From Fen-1308 sp035319185 (lineage in GTDB: Bacteria; Nitrospirota; Thermodesulfovibrionia; Thermodesulfovibrionales; Dissulfurispiraceae): DNA of 64,000 nt. Every line of letters starts with the position of its first letter. Positions within the stretch are counted from its first letter, which is position 1. The notes beneath the pieces were generated by a model that was not told the origin of the DNA, did not search any database, and saw only the letters and a program-made list of their open reading frames with translations. Below are positions 1-8,995 of this stretch, in pieces. The translations under genes were made by a program, and so were the position numbers. The stretch lies in NCBI GenBank assembly GCA_035319185.1, contig DATHDF010000067.1, positions 1-64,000 on the forward strand, given 5' to 3'.

Positions 1-767
1 TCCGGATTTGTTCCGACGATCCCCTGGATTTCGACAATAGATCTTGTTACCGAAGCTGGAGGTGTAAATCGGAACCCGGTATCGGGAACGTGTTGACGTT
101 GTAACGAGCTGTTCCCACCGCTCTGTTGAACAACATGCGTCAACTCGTGCCCAAGTAGTTTTCTGCCTTCTGATGTCCCAGGAGAATACTGTCCTGATCC
201 GAAATAGATATCTCGACCCACTGTGAATGCCTTTGCTTGAAGTGTTTGAGACAATTCTCCGGCCCGGGCCCCGGAATGTACTCGTACATCGCCGAAGTAC
301 GCCCCGAAGCGAGGTTCGAAATAATCCCGTTCTCTCTCCGCCAGCGGCTGACCACCAGATGGAGACCGTATTGCAGATTCAGAAGACTGGTCTATATCGT
401 ATGAACCGGACTGTCCTGCATCAATATGCTTTAATCCGATCCTCTCTTCTTCCCCGCACGAGGGACCTTTTGCAAAAGGTCATCCCGGTTTCATTTGAAT
501 TGCGGGTTCATGCATTCGCATCACCCGGTCTGCAACCCTATCGGCTTCCTGTTCATGAACATCATTTGGCTGACCGATTTTCAGTTTCGCATGAATAATG
601 CCCGAATGAAATAATCCCTGCACAGTGCGGTTCCCTGCTGATTTCTGCAGGGTAGCCACACTGTCTGCGACGGGATGCCGGCAATGCGCCTGGCATATGC
701 GAGTGACAACAGAGCTGGCTTTCCCTTTTTCAATCGTCTTTCTCGTTGACTCGGCCCGCTCCTGCAT
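1..767 (-). CDS. eCIS-associated DUF4157 putative metallopeptidase, partial, with an in-frame TGA at codon 96
   Basis: The C-terminus lies beyond the left edge. Residues 1-95 carry the N-terminal signature of eCIS-linked DUF4157 proteins (LQKSAGNRTVQGL, then HEQEADRVADRVMRM). The same frame continues after one TGA (positions 480-482) through EPRFGAYFGDVRVHSG, GRDIYFGSGQYSPGTSEGRK and the zinc-peptidase motif HELTH (bases 135-149, codons 207-211) with no other stop. The start is ATG at 767 after GGAGGAG. DUF4157 proteins are commonly encoded with contractile injection systems and are candidate cargo or cargo leaders. The TGA sits in MKPG-x-PFAKGPSCG, where relatives as I remember them have Cys, so it is either a Cys-to-stop point mutation, a sequencing error or selenocysteine. 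The family call is strong; whether a full-length protein is made is open. Confidence 0.8.
452..482 (-). promoter_or_regulatory. Possible SECIS-like element after the DUF4157 TGA
   Basis: The loop of a short hairpin (stem UCCC/GGGG, loop UCGUGC containing GU) begins exactly 18 nt after the TGA, the same spacing as in the fdhA SECIS of this window. The stem is only 4 bp including one wobble pair, and a perfect palindrome (GACCUUUUGCAAAAGGUC) that overlaps the TGA would compete with it. It is a weak candidate only. Confidence 0.18.
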
Positions 768-830
768 CAATCTCCTCCACCGTTACCGGTCTTGTTATCA
801 AACTCAACGCAATCCGAAATCGGGCGCAAA

Positions 831-2345
831 TTACCTCTTGTCGTCGGTCGGACGCGGCTTGATATTCGGGATTCTGCCTGTTATATCCTCACCTTCCGGA
901 TAGGGCAATCTGCCCGGCCAACTTATGCTTATAGACGCTTCTTTATCATCAAGCTCGATAATCTTATCATTCATATTGGTCATCCATTCCTTGAAGCGCC
1001 ACAGGGACGCAGGTTCAAGGTATCCATAGCTGTGGCCGAAGCGGAAATTTACCGCCTCATATCCCTTCTCACCGCTCATTATTAACGTATGCTCTTCAGG
1101 CGATTGATTAAAGCTGTATTGATGAATAAAACGATACTCTCCGATAACCTGCTTGCCCTCCGCCATTTTCCGATTAATGATGTTAAAGCTGCCTATGACA
1201 TAACCGCCTGTCACGTTGCGGATCGCACCCGCTTTTTCTATGACAGGCGATTCAACCTTCCACTTGATCGACGGAACCTTTCTGAGCTTGTCTCTTTCTG
1301 GATAGGTAAAATAGATGTTGTTGTAATGAATCGAGTTCCAGTAAGGAAGTATAAACTCTGTTGTAACGGTTACCCATGTACAATACGGCACGGGTTTATC
1401 GGAAAGGTTCCAATCTACGGTCAATGACCTTCTGGGCGACGCCTCTGTAATGGAGGGGGAGTTTCCGGTATTCCAGTCTATAGTGGTCTTGTAGCTGAGT
1501 ATATTGACATCGGTCCCCACATTGTAATGCAGATCAGTCGCATTCGTTTGCTGGTCCTGATGTATTTTGTATGAGCCTGTTACTCTCTGGGCGAGTTTGG
1601 TGCCGGATGCATTAGTTGCCGGGCTGAGCACCACTATATGCTTGATATAAGGATGGTTCGGGTCATAATTGAAATACCAGCCATTGCCTTCATTGGCGCC
1701 ACCCGGATTCGGGTTTGTGTAGTCATCGTATACGTAGCTCTGCACATCACCACCGGTGTCTGAATCGGAATCCGTCACTCGAATATTCGCCGGGTTACTG
1801 CTAAGCGTACCGTTGCCGCTGTTGTCTCCCCAGGCTGTTATTGCATGACCGCCACTTCCGATCGATGCATCGGCAGTCGGCCAGCTTATGCTCAGTCCGA
1901 CGAAATTGCACTCCCTCAACTGGTTTCCGATGAACTGCGCGCCGTTAGTATTAGCCCAGGGATATTTCGGGCTTTTATTGCCGTACACCGTCACAACCGT
2001 GTATGGATTTGTGGGCCAGACATTATTAGGTGAACCAAGCCACCAGCTTATAGCGGCGTCCGCCCATCCTCCGCTGGCTGTACCGAAATTGGCTGTCATG
2101 TTGCCATAAATGTCGTTGGCGCGCGCCTGGAGAGTTGTACCATTGCCATATCCGGCGCCTGCAAGCATGTTCGACGCAGTAGCAAGATAGCATGAATTAT
2201 TTCCGGGGAGAAATGCCTTGTCGACATCGGCCGGTGGATTCATCTTCATGTAAGCGCACGAAGCGGTGAGCAATAAGACATAGATGGAAGCGATCAAACC
2301 GCTCAGATATTTAGCCCGACTTCTTTTATCTATTCCCGATTTCAT
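831..2345 (-). CDS. Exported lipoprotein with IdeS-like (C66-type) cysteine peptidase triad
   Basis: This 504-residue protein has a hydrophobic signal segment (residues 13-29) ending in a lipobox-like LTASC (Cys30). After it come NNSCYLATASNML (Cys52), GGHAITAWG (His167) and VTDSDSD (Asp192/Asp194). The order and spacing match the Cys-His-Asp/Asp triad of streptococcal IdeS, which has a WGADFDSNG..VTDSDS stretch around its His and Asp residues. The remaining ~300 residues look beta-rich and are unassigned. The start is ATG at 2345, preceded by AAGGAGC; a TTG 24 bp upstream has no ribosome site. It is the penultimate gene seen in the eCIS operon, directly before the DUF4157 gene. A predicted lipoprotein is an odd eCIS cargo, so it may instead be a cell-envelope or particle-release factor. 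The triad is seen; function is inferred. Confidence 0.6.
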   Translation of the reverse strand: MKSGIDKRSRAKYLSGLIASIYVLLLTASCAYMKMNPPADVDKAFLPGNNSCYLATASNMLAGAGYGNGTTLQARANDIYGNMTANFGTASGGWADAAISWWLGSPNNVWPTNPYTVVTVYGNKSPKYPWANTNGAQFIGNQLRECNFVGLSISWPTADASIGSGGHAITAWGDNSGNGTLSSNPANIRVTDSDSDTGGDVQSYVYDDYTNPNPGGANEGNGWYFNYDPNHPYIKHIVVLSPATNASGTKLAQRVTGSYKIHQDQQTNATDLHYNVGTDVNILSYKTTIDWNTGNSPSITEASPRRSLTVDWNLSDKPVPYCTWVTVTTEFILPYWNSIHYNNIYFTYPERDKLRKVPSIKWKVESPVIEKAGAIRNVTGGYVIGSFNIINRKMAEGKQVIGEYRFIHQYSFNQSPEEHTLIMSGEKGYEAVNFRFGHSYGYLEPASLWRFKEWMTNMNDKIIELDDKEASISISWPGRLPYPEGEDITGRIPNIKPRPTDDKR

Positions 2346-2377
2346 ATTTCGCTCCTTTTCGTCATGCAAATATTTAT

Positions 2378-3706
2378 TTACTTAATCTTTGTCTTCAGCT
2401 CTTTAATTGCATCATTCAGACTCTTGATCTGTTTCTGATATGCAGCATCGATCTTTTTCAGATCATCCGCATTCTTCTGCTGCACTTCGCTCAGCTTTGC
2501 ATCGAATTCATTTTTCAGTCCGCTTACGTCGCTGGCCTGCGCGACGGTCGCAGGCACATAGAAAATGGCCTTACCGCTATCGTCTGTTACGAGATCAACG
2601 GGTGTTCCCGCTGTAATGCTGTCGATCGAGACGGCTCGCGCCGCCAAGCTCGGTGCTGAAGTTGCGGAAAGGACTACCGTCTTGTTTAAAGTAAGATTCT
2701 CACTCTTAATCTCTGCTGTAGCCTGATCGATGCTCATCTTGTTTACCGCCACCATCTTGCTGAGTGCATCAAACCGCCCTGGTGTCTCCGAGGTCGAGAC
2801 AAACCGGCTCAACGCGTCATCCAGTCGGCCCAGTTGACTGCAAATGGAGGCAAAAGGATTATCGAGGAATTGAGTAATCTGGGGGAAGAAAGAGCCGATG
2901 ATATAATCCCAGAACATCGGCGTCCGCACGTATCTGCGGCCATTGTTGATGTCAATCATGGACTGACTGATCGTCTTCACCATACATTGCGTGGAGGAAA
3001 AATCAATGCTGCCCAGGATCACATACGGCTCTCCGTTACAACAGCAGGTCGGACAGGGGTAAGGCGTTTCGCAGAACGATGTAATAAAATCATCGAGAGT
3101 TTTTTTCACGCACTTCAGCTTGTCCTCGCGACTCGCATTAGTTTTCGTGCAATCGACAATATCATTGAACAGACTGTCCTTCGGCAAGACAGCATGACAT
3201 GGTGGAGATTTGAAAAGCTTAATGCAGAAGCCCTCCCGTATCCTCGAATACTCGCATGTCTTTTGTTCGCAACTTCCTCCAGTAACATAAACCGGAACAG
3301 GATCTGTCGGCGCTTCGGTATACTTGATGCCGACATAATACACACAATCTTTTGTCGTATCTTCAGGACACGGTGTTTTAGCTGCGGCACTGCTGTCAGG
3401 ACAGAGGTCGGGAAGCGATTTGAGATCGATCTCGAAGTCAGCACATACCACTATTTCATTGCCGAAACAATCCAGCGCCATTCCCGGAGTGATAACGATT
3501 TTTGATGATTCCGGTGTGGTCGGCTTGATACCCAGGCCGCAGACTACGCCCCATCCGTGGAGCATCCTGTTCTGAAGTCGCCTCTTCTCCAGGAGATAGA
3601 GCTGCTCTTCCTGGAAGTCACGCTCCGTAAGCAGCATGCCGTGAAAATACCTGACCCTCTTATAACTGTTGTAGTCGCAACTCTTCTTAGTGATATCGGT
3701 GTTCAT
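2378..3706 (-). CDS. eCIS operon protein of the YFHGMLLTERDF type, with coiled-coil C-terminus
   Basis: This 442-residue protein has no named family that I recognise. Residues 18-61 carry a strongly conserved block (RYFHGMLLTERDFQEEQ, NRMLHGWGVVCGL) shared with the next upstream gene, so the two are paralogues. The middle is Cys-rich (many CxC and CCC clusters around residues 120-230). The C-terminal ~90 residues are rich in Lys, Asp, Glu and Gln with heptad-like spacing (LSEVQQKNADDLKKID), suggesting a coiled coil. ATG at 3706 follows GGAGGTTAGA. It lies downstream of the tail-protein-I gene, where other systems place fibre or tape-measure genes. A structural or receptor-binding role is inferred from position only. 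Confidence 0.65.
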   Translation of the reverse strand: MNTDITKKSCDYNSYKRVRYFHGMLLTERDFQEEQLYLLEKRRLQNRMLHGWGVVCGLGIKPTTPESSKIVITPGMALDCFGNEIVVCADFEIDLKSLPDLCPDSSAAAKTPCPEDTTKDCVYYVGIKYTEAPTDPVPVYVTGGSCEQKTCEYSRIREGFCIKLFKSPPCHAVLPKDSLFNDIVDCTKTNASREDKLKCVKKTLDDFITSFCETPYPCPTCCCNGEPYVILGSIDFSSTQCMVKTISQSMIDINNGRRYVRTPMFWDYIIGSFFPQITQFLDNPFASICSQLGRLDDALSRFVSTSETPGRFDALSKMVAVNKMSIDQATAEIKSENLTLNKTVVLSATSAPSLAARAVSIDSITAGTPVDLVTDDSGKAIFYVPATVAQASDVSGLKNEFDAKLSEVQQKNADDLKKIDAAYQKQIKSLNDAIKELKTKIK

Positions 3707-3767
3707 TCTAACCTCCGTTTATTCGTGGTCTCTATATAGTCAGTAACAATCTTCATCCATATTCTTC

Positions 3768-5009
3768 TCATGCAGTTTCCGGCCCCAGGTAGAACCAGCT
3801 CTCAAAATCTCCGCCCGGCGTTCCGTTTCCGCTCGGCAATGAACCGCCTATGAAGTTGCCGTCAAGCGCCTTTGCGGGGATGCATGCGTCGCCGACGCTC
3901 ATGATGAAGTCACCCTTTAGAATCACGAGGAACTCTCCGCCCTTGTCTCTGACCCTCGAATAGCCGAGGAAGACGTCTATGAGCCACTTGGATGTGATCA
4001 GGAATGTTGCGACGGATGATTTGGTGCCTTCATCGTACTGGTATGAGACATCGCCGGGGATCATGTCATACGTGCTGTTTCCGGTATCGGAATCCTCCAT
4101 CTTGACCATAACCAGGAATGTATTGACATTAATAGTCGACGCATCCATTTTCTTGTCGAACCATACTTTCAGACCGTCCTTGTAGATGCCGTTTTTGAAA
4201 TCATTCCAGTCTATGGTTGCACCGTTGGATTTCCAGTTGATCGCTGTTACGTGAGGCAAGTCTCCATGGAAGCAGCGGATCAGCTCGAACAGCATGGCAT
4301 TACCGTACACAAGCTGCCTCTTTGAACAGGCATCTATGACGACAGTCGGAGGCTGGGTTGCGTCCGTGGCCGGAGTTATCGTAACCTCGGCAAGTATAAC
4401 GCAGCATTTCTCAAGGCACTCGGGGCATCCGGCCTTCAGCTTGCCGCAGAGATATTCACGCAGAGGGCTGGATTTGTTTTCGGACAGAGGACAGTACTTG
4501 GGGCAGTCATCCGGTATGCAGACCTCATCAGGTCTCCTGACACTGATGATAAAACTGTCCCTGATGCGGTTAAACTCGCCTTTCTCCTTTTTATCGCAGG
4601 ACACCGGAGGGAGCTGTACCGGCTCTGTCTTGCATTCCCGGTAGTCGATGCATATATAAAGCTTTTTTTCTCCGTTATCTTCGCCTTTCTTGGTGTGGCA
4701 ATCCGACGGCCCGGGAACGAGTTCCACCCCCTGCTCCTCGCATACAAGGACTTCCCTTCCGCAACAGTCGATCGCAAGTCCGGTGGTTACCGTCACTTTT
4801 GTCGGGTTGTCCTTGACCGCCACGACATCAAGTCCGCAGACCACTCCCCATCCATGCACCATCCTGTTTATAAGCCAGCGTTTCTCATTAAAGTAGCATT
4901 GCTCGGCAGAGAAGTCCCGGACGGTCATCAGCTTGCCGTAAAAAAAATTATTCCGTTCGAAACAGGGAATTTGACATACACCGCATCGTTTTGAGATTTC
5001 CTCTTTCAT
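3768..5009 (-). CDS. eCIS operon protein, paralogue of the preceding type, with Ig-like C-terminus
   Basis: This 413-residue protein shares the N-terminal block with the 2378-3706 product (residues 19-62: NFFYGKLMTVRDFSAEQ, NRMVHGWGVVCGL; then TGLAIDCCGREVLVC). Its C-terminal half differs: GLKVWFDKKMDASTINVNTF followed by beta-rich sequence resembles bacterial Ig-like adhesion modules (Big_5 type). It has no signal peptide. ATG at 5009 follows GGAGGTCGAG. Two adjacent paralogues with the same N-terminal module and different C-terminal modules look like a common docking domain carrying different outer parts, such as fibres or plugs. That reading is inference. Confidence 0.65.
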   Translation of the reverse strand: MKEEISKRCGVCQIPCFERNNFFYGKLMTVRDFSAEQCYFNEKRWLINRMVHGWGVVCGLDVVAVKDNPTKVTVTTGLAIDCCGREVLVCEEQGVELVPGPSDCHTKKGEDNGEKKLYICIDYRECKTEPVQLPPVSCDKKEKGEFNRIRDSFIISVRRPDEVCIPDDCPKYCPLSENKSSPLREYLCGKLKAGCPECLEKCCVILAEVTITPATDATQPPTVVIDACSKRQLVYGNAMLFELIRCFHGDLPHVTAINWKSNGATIDWNDFKNGIYKDGLKVWFDKKMDASTINVNTFLVMVKMEDSDTGNSTYDMIPGDVSYQYDEGTKSSVATFLITSKWLIDVFLGYSRVRDKGGEFLVILKGDFIMSVGDACIPAKALDGNFIGGSLPSGNGTPGGDFESWFYLGPETA

Positions 5010-5060
5010 CTCGACCTCCGTTCTTTCTCTGCTTTCATGATTATCTCCTTTAGCTAAATT

Positions 5061-7106
5061 TCAGATTAGTCTCGTATCTTTCCCGATAACAACATGCTCA
5101 TCGATCATCCCGCAATCCTCACAGTCCGAGGAAAGCAGCGCTCCGCCCACGACGGACCGACCGATCTGAAGTCGATCGTATCCTCCAACGATTGAACTGA
5201 TGCCGACAAGACTGTCTGCGCCTGCTGAAAGCCCCCCTTGGATTATCAGGCTGAATGCCGTATGAGCAGGCTTTCCTTCTGCAATAATCTTTCGAAGACT
5301 TTTTTCATAACGCTCGCTTTCTTCCGCTGTGAGGTCGATCGACACAGTGAAACGGTAAGCTGAAGAGAGGAAAGGATCTTCGGGGGCGTATGCTGTATCC
5401 CTTATCGCTACACGGCCGAGAATGGAATCGTCTCCGAGCCTGAATCCGCGTACCGGCGTCATGACAATCGTCGAATTTATGCCGAGCCAGAATTGCCCCC
5501 CCAAGACCGCCGGTGTTTTGGACAGTGCATGCTCAAAAATAACAGGGATTTTACCGGTGTAAATCTGTATGAAGCGGCTGATACCCTCCACAGTCCCTTT
5601 CATGGTATATAGACGTGCCGCCTGCCGGATGAAATCGCGCTTGGTATTCTCCTGCCAGTCCTCCTCAATGGCGATGTCTACCCATGACGCAAGCCATTTA
5701 AGAAATTCCGGCGGGGCCAGATCAGGATCGAGGTAACGTGTAATGTTGGCTATCTCGATTTCCAGGTCATAAAATATGGATTCGAACAGTGACAGGAACC
5801 TCTCCAGAAAATCCTTGCTGGCAGGATCTTCCTGATAGATAGCCGGAAGGTACCTGAGATAGGATATGCGCGGATAAAATATCCGCATCTCTTTAACAGA
5901 TGGGCAGACTGTATTGTTGTATGTGGCAAGTTCCAGCTTGATCCACAGAAAGCGCCCGGCATTGCGCTGGAAGAGCATATCCGGGCCGCTGTTTTTTGCG
6001 GCTGACCATGGTATCACTCCATCAATGATGTCGGCCTTCTGCTGTGGTGTCTTGGTCGGATCGTCGATGGTCTGATCGATCAGTTTTCTGATTGCCTCAT
6101 CGTCAGACGCATATGAGTAGATATCGTCGGCAGTATCCGCTGGGATGTCGGCATTCATTACAAGTCTGTGCCATACGGTACCGTCGGTGCCGCTGTCGAG
6201 GGTCCTGGAGTAGTAAAACCCCGGCTCGGTAGAAAAGACTTCTGCGGAAACGAGCATATAAATGCCTGTAGGTGAGCTGGCGTAAAGATTGCCACAGCCG
6301 TCGGAGATTATCCAGGCAACCGGTCCCGCGCCGTCAGGGAAGCGGACCTTTCCATCAAGAATGCCGTCCTCGCTGAAGCGGAACACTTCACCACTATCCG
6401 TCACCATTAGACCGCCTCCTGCTTTGACCGATACGATCATCAGCGGTATAGCGGCAGTACCGAAATCGCCTGCGCCTATGTAATCTCCGTTCTTGGTGAA
6501 TTTAATGATCTTGCAGGAGCCCTTATCAGCCGCATACAGGATCTCATCCTTTCCGACTGCAATGCTGACGGGATCACTCAAATATTGGGCTCCAAAACAG
6601 GCGATCAATGTCCCATTCCTGTCGAACCTGTGTATGAGTTTTGTCTTGCCGTCCAGGACATAAATATCTTCATCCGCATTCAAAGCTATATCAATCGGCT
6701 GCTCCAGCAAATCTATGCCGAAAATGGTCTGAAGATTATTCAGCGAGCAGACCCTGACCTTTCGCCCTGCCGTATCGACAGTCCATAGCCGCGTCTTCGA
6801 AATCAGCATGCGGCCTGGCAGATCCGGAATGTCGGGGCAGAATATCCTTTCTGCTACTCCGGTGGCTGGATCGTACCTGTAAACCATGTGATTCCCGCTG
6901 CTGAAAATATAGAGTGTCCCGCAGCAGTCGGCGGCAATGACCAATGGCGATACTATGCCGCTGGGAGCAGCGACGACTGTCGATACTGCCGGGATATACG
7001 GAAGCGTGCAGCCGCCGCCCTCCAGGAGCTCGAGGCCCTTAAAGAGGCCGCATCCCCATTGGTCGATTGTTTTGAAAACCTGCTTTTTGAATTCTGGCTC
7101 TTTCAT
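5061..7106 (-). CDS. eCIS baseplate protein: beta-propeller fused to phage tail protein I-like domain
   Basis: In this 681-residue protein the N-terminal half (about residues 40-300) has repeated NHL/SMP-30-like strands (for example PLVIAADCCGTLYIFSSG, DIALNADEDIYVLDG, SIAVGKDEILYAADKG), indicating a beta-propeller. From about residue 413 (LRYLPAIYQEDPASKDFLER, then PPEFLKWLASWVDIAIEEDW and TMKGTVEGISRFIQIYTG) it matches the P2 gpI-like tail protein seen in contractile tails and in Afp12-type eCIS proteins. It should sit at the outer baseplate. It follows the second baseplate-J gene by 9 bp and has its own ribosome site (GAGGAAGAAG). The tail domain call is firm; the ligand of the propeller is unknown. 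Confidence 0.82.
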   Translation of the reverse strand: MKEPEFKKQVFKTIDQWGCGLFKGLELLEGGGCTLPYIPAVSTVVAAPSGIVSPLVIAADCCGTLYIFSSGNHMVYRYDPATGVAERIFCPDIPDLPGRMLISKTRLWTVDTAGRKVRVCSLNNLQTIFGIDLLEQPIDIALNADEDIYVLDGKTKLIHRFDRNGTLIACFGAQYLSDPVSIAVGKDEILYAADKGSCKIIKFTKNGDYIGAGDFGTAAIPLMIVSVKAGGGLMVTDSGEVFRFSEDGILDGKVRFPDGAGPVAWIISDGCGNLYASSPTGIYMLVSAEVFSTEPGFYYSRTLDSGTDGTVWHRLVMNADIPADTADDIYSYASDDEAIRKLIDQTIDDPTKTPQQKADIIDGVIPWSAAKNSGPDMLFQRNAGRFLWIKLELATYNNTVCPSVKEMRIFYPRISYLRYLPAIYQEDPASKDFLERFLSLFESIFYDLEIEIANITRYLDPDLAPPEFLKWLASWVDIAIEEDWQENTKRDFIRQAARLYTMKGTVEGISRFIQIYTGKIPVIFEHALSKTPAVLGGQFWLGINSTIVMTPVRGFRLGDDSILGRVAIRDTAYAPEDPFLSSAYRFTVSIDLTAEESERYEKSLRKIIAEGKPAHTAFSLIIQGGLSAGADSLVGISSIVGGYDRLQIGRSVVGGALLSSDCEDCGMIDEHVVIGKDTRLI

Positions 7107-7115
7107 CTTCTTCCT

Positions 7116-8993
7116 CTATTCGCTGGCGGAGATCTTATGGGTCCCTGAGTACACCAAAGAGACAGGAGAAATCCTGATAATCCCGTCCACCTCCTGATAC
7201 TCCCCTTCCGCGATAATCGACACTCCGGTGACATAGTCGACCTCTTCAACAGCATCGACTGCCTGATATATTTCGGAGGGATAGACTGCCCTGCCGAACG
7301 GCCAGCCGCTGCCGTCCGGGCCGCCGCTCAGCGGATTCAGGAATGCGTTTAGCGCACTCACTACTGCCGAAGTCACCTTGGCCGGACTGCTCCTCCTGAC
7401 GATTTTCACGGTGCATGAGACAGATATCTTCACATACTTCGGCGAGACTACTGAAACGCCGGTTGTAACAAGCCTGTGCAGGTCAAGATGCCGGGCAACA
7501 GTATCGATGAAGCCCGAACCAGGCTGCGGCGCGGGCACAGAGCGCGTAACCGGCATGATTGCGACAGTCATCCAGTTCGGGAAATTCACAACGCATGGAT
7601 AGCGGGGGTTGTAATTCGGGACCGCCTTCGCCCTAGCCACCCTGAGCCCGGGAGTCGAAAGGGCTACCGACTCGAAGTCGGCGGCAGTTATCGCCCGATA
7701 TCGCACTGACAGATCTCTCTTTGCCCTCTCCGTCGCCGATTTCATCGACTCCAGATCCATGCCGCCTTCGGCGTTCCGCTGGTTTGAAATCGAGATTCCC
7801 GGATAACCAGGGGTTGTAATTATAAAACGCTGCCCCTTAAGAATATTTCCCTTCGACCCCAGCGTAGTACGGTACGATACCCTGATCCTATCCGTTGATG
7901 CAGGGACAGAACCGTTGAGCCCGTTGCCGAACAGTATCTCTCCCGTGGCAGTATCAACAATATAATGATTATCCTTGGGTCCGGAGTCTTCGAAATCGTC
8001 GATGCATTGCCAGATTTTCCACGGTCCGCCATTTTGCGAGATTTCTATCACCTGACTCTCCTGAAAAATAGGCGGCTTGCTTATCTTTTTCTTCTGTCCC
8101 GGCCTTCCATCTCCCGAGCCGATGGCTTCATACCGGATTGTCTCGATCTGAACCGCAGTCACCGTGTTGATGAGAATCTTGTCAATTAGCGGAGCCACCT
8201 CATATGCGCCTCCTGCAAGGCGGCACCTGATCCAGAACAGACCATCCATCTTATCCATTGCGGCTGGACCGTCAAAGATCACTCTTCCGCTGCCGATGAG
8301 CGCCTGTGTCCGGTCATCTTTGACAACCAGAGGAAGCCATATTCCGCCGCTCAAATATTCCCAAACAACTTCAACAGACTGAGTGACCTGAGGTTCTTCC
8401 TCTCCGTGACTGCCCACAGGCGAAAGGTCAGCTTCGAAGAGGAAAATCGCTAAAGAGATCTCGACCGCAGGCAGTGCCTTGTTGAATCCCAACTGGAGTG
8501 CCGATCCAGTTGACTGCGGTTCACCAAAGGCCGGGAAGATTATCCCGTCACGGCTGTTTGCATCAGTCCGGTCCGTTGTCTTTCCGCTTGATATCGTCTT
8601 AATAGAATCGAGTCTGGCAGAGATGAGATTTATCAGCTTCGCAGTCTCGAAGGGCACCTGATCTGATCCGACAAGCGCAATGATCTGAGTATTTAGCGGC
8701 ACCGAAGTTTCAGCGCTCACATCTGAAAAAGTGACGGCGACCTGGGCCGGCACCTGACCGCGCTGCGAGAATCCTGCCATCTTGAGGAATTTCCGGTAAT
8801 GGCTCTCCGTAAGCCTGTCGAGATAATACATCTGCATCTCGGATAGCCAGGCGAATAGCTCCATGAAAGTGATGCCCGGATCATGAAGATTGTAGTCCGT
8901 CCATTCCGGTGCATAGCGGTTTATAAGCGACCGGGCTTCGTTCGCTATATCGTCAAACGTCTTGTCGGACAGTTTCGGAATCGGGAGTCCCAT
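7116..8993 (-). CDS. eCIS baseplate J-like wedge protein (second copy)
   Basis: This 625-residue protein opens with MGLPIPKLSDKTFDDIANEARSLI.., the usual start of putative baseplate assembly proteins. It contains the J-like core in its second half (GEILFGNGLNGSVPASTDRIRVSYRTT, AITAADFESVALSTPGLRVARAKAVP, then a short C-terminal beta domain with GGPDGSGWPFGRAVYPSEIYQAVDAVEEVDYV). It is homologous to the larger upstream gene, so wedge formation probably uses a heteromeric pair as in T4 gp6 and Afp11. It starts 2 bp after the upstream gene stops, with GGAGGAGGTTTATAGGC before ATG. The baseplate role is well supported. Confidence 0.87.
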   Translation of the reverse strand: MGLPIPKLSDKTFDDIANEARSLINRYAPEWTDYNLHDPGITFMELFAWLSEMQMYYLDRLTESHYRKFLKMAGFSQRGQVPAQVAVTFSDVSAETSVPLNTQIIALVGSDQVPFETAKLINLISARLDSIKTISSGKTTDRTDANSRDGIIFPAFGEPQSTGSALQLGFNKALPAVEISLAIFLFEADLSPVGSHGEEEPQVTQSVEVVWEYLSGGIWLPLVVKDDRTQALIGSGRVIFDGPAAMDKMDGLFWIRCRLAGGAYEVAPLIDKILINTVTAVQIETIRYEAIGSGDGRPGQKKKISKPPIFQESQVIEISQNGGPWKIWQCIDDFEDSGPKDNHYIVDTATGEILFGNGLNGSVPASTDRIRVSYRTTLGSKGNILKGQRFIITTPGYPGISISNQRNAEGGMDLESMKSATERAKRDLSVRYRAITAADFESVALSTPGLRVARAKAVPNYNPRYPCVVNFPNWMTVAIMPVTRSVPAPQPGSGFIDTVARHLDLHRLVTTGVSVVSPKYVKISVSCTVKIVRRSSPAKVTSAVVSALNAFLNPLSGGPDGSGWPFGRAVYPSEIYQAVDAVEEVDYVTGVSIIAEGEYQEVDGIIRISPVSLVYSGTHKISASE

Positions 8994-8995
8994 GC

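Noticed and set aside
480..482. Treating the DUF4157 region as two separate genes
   Set aside because: Both sides of the TGA are parts of one domain family in the same frame; no ribosome site precedes the second part.
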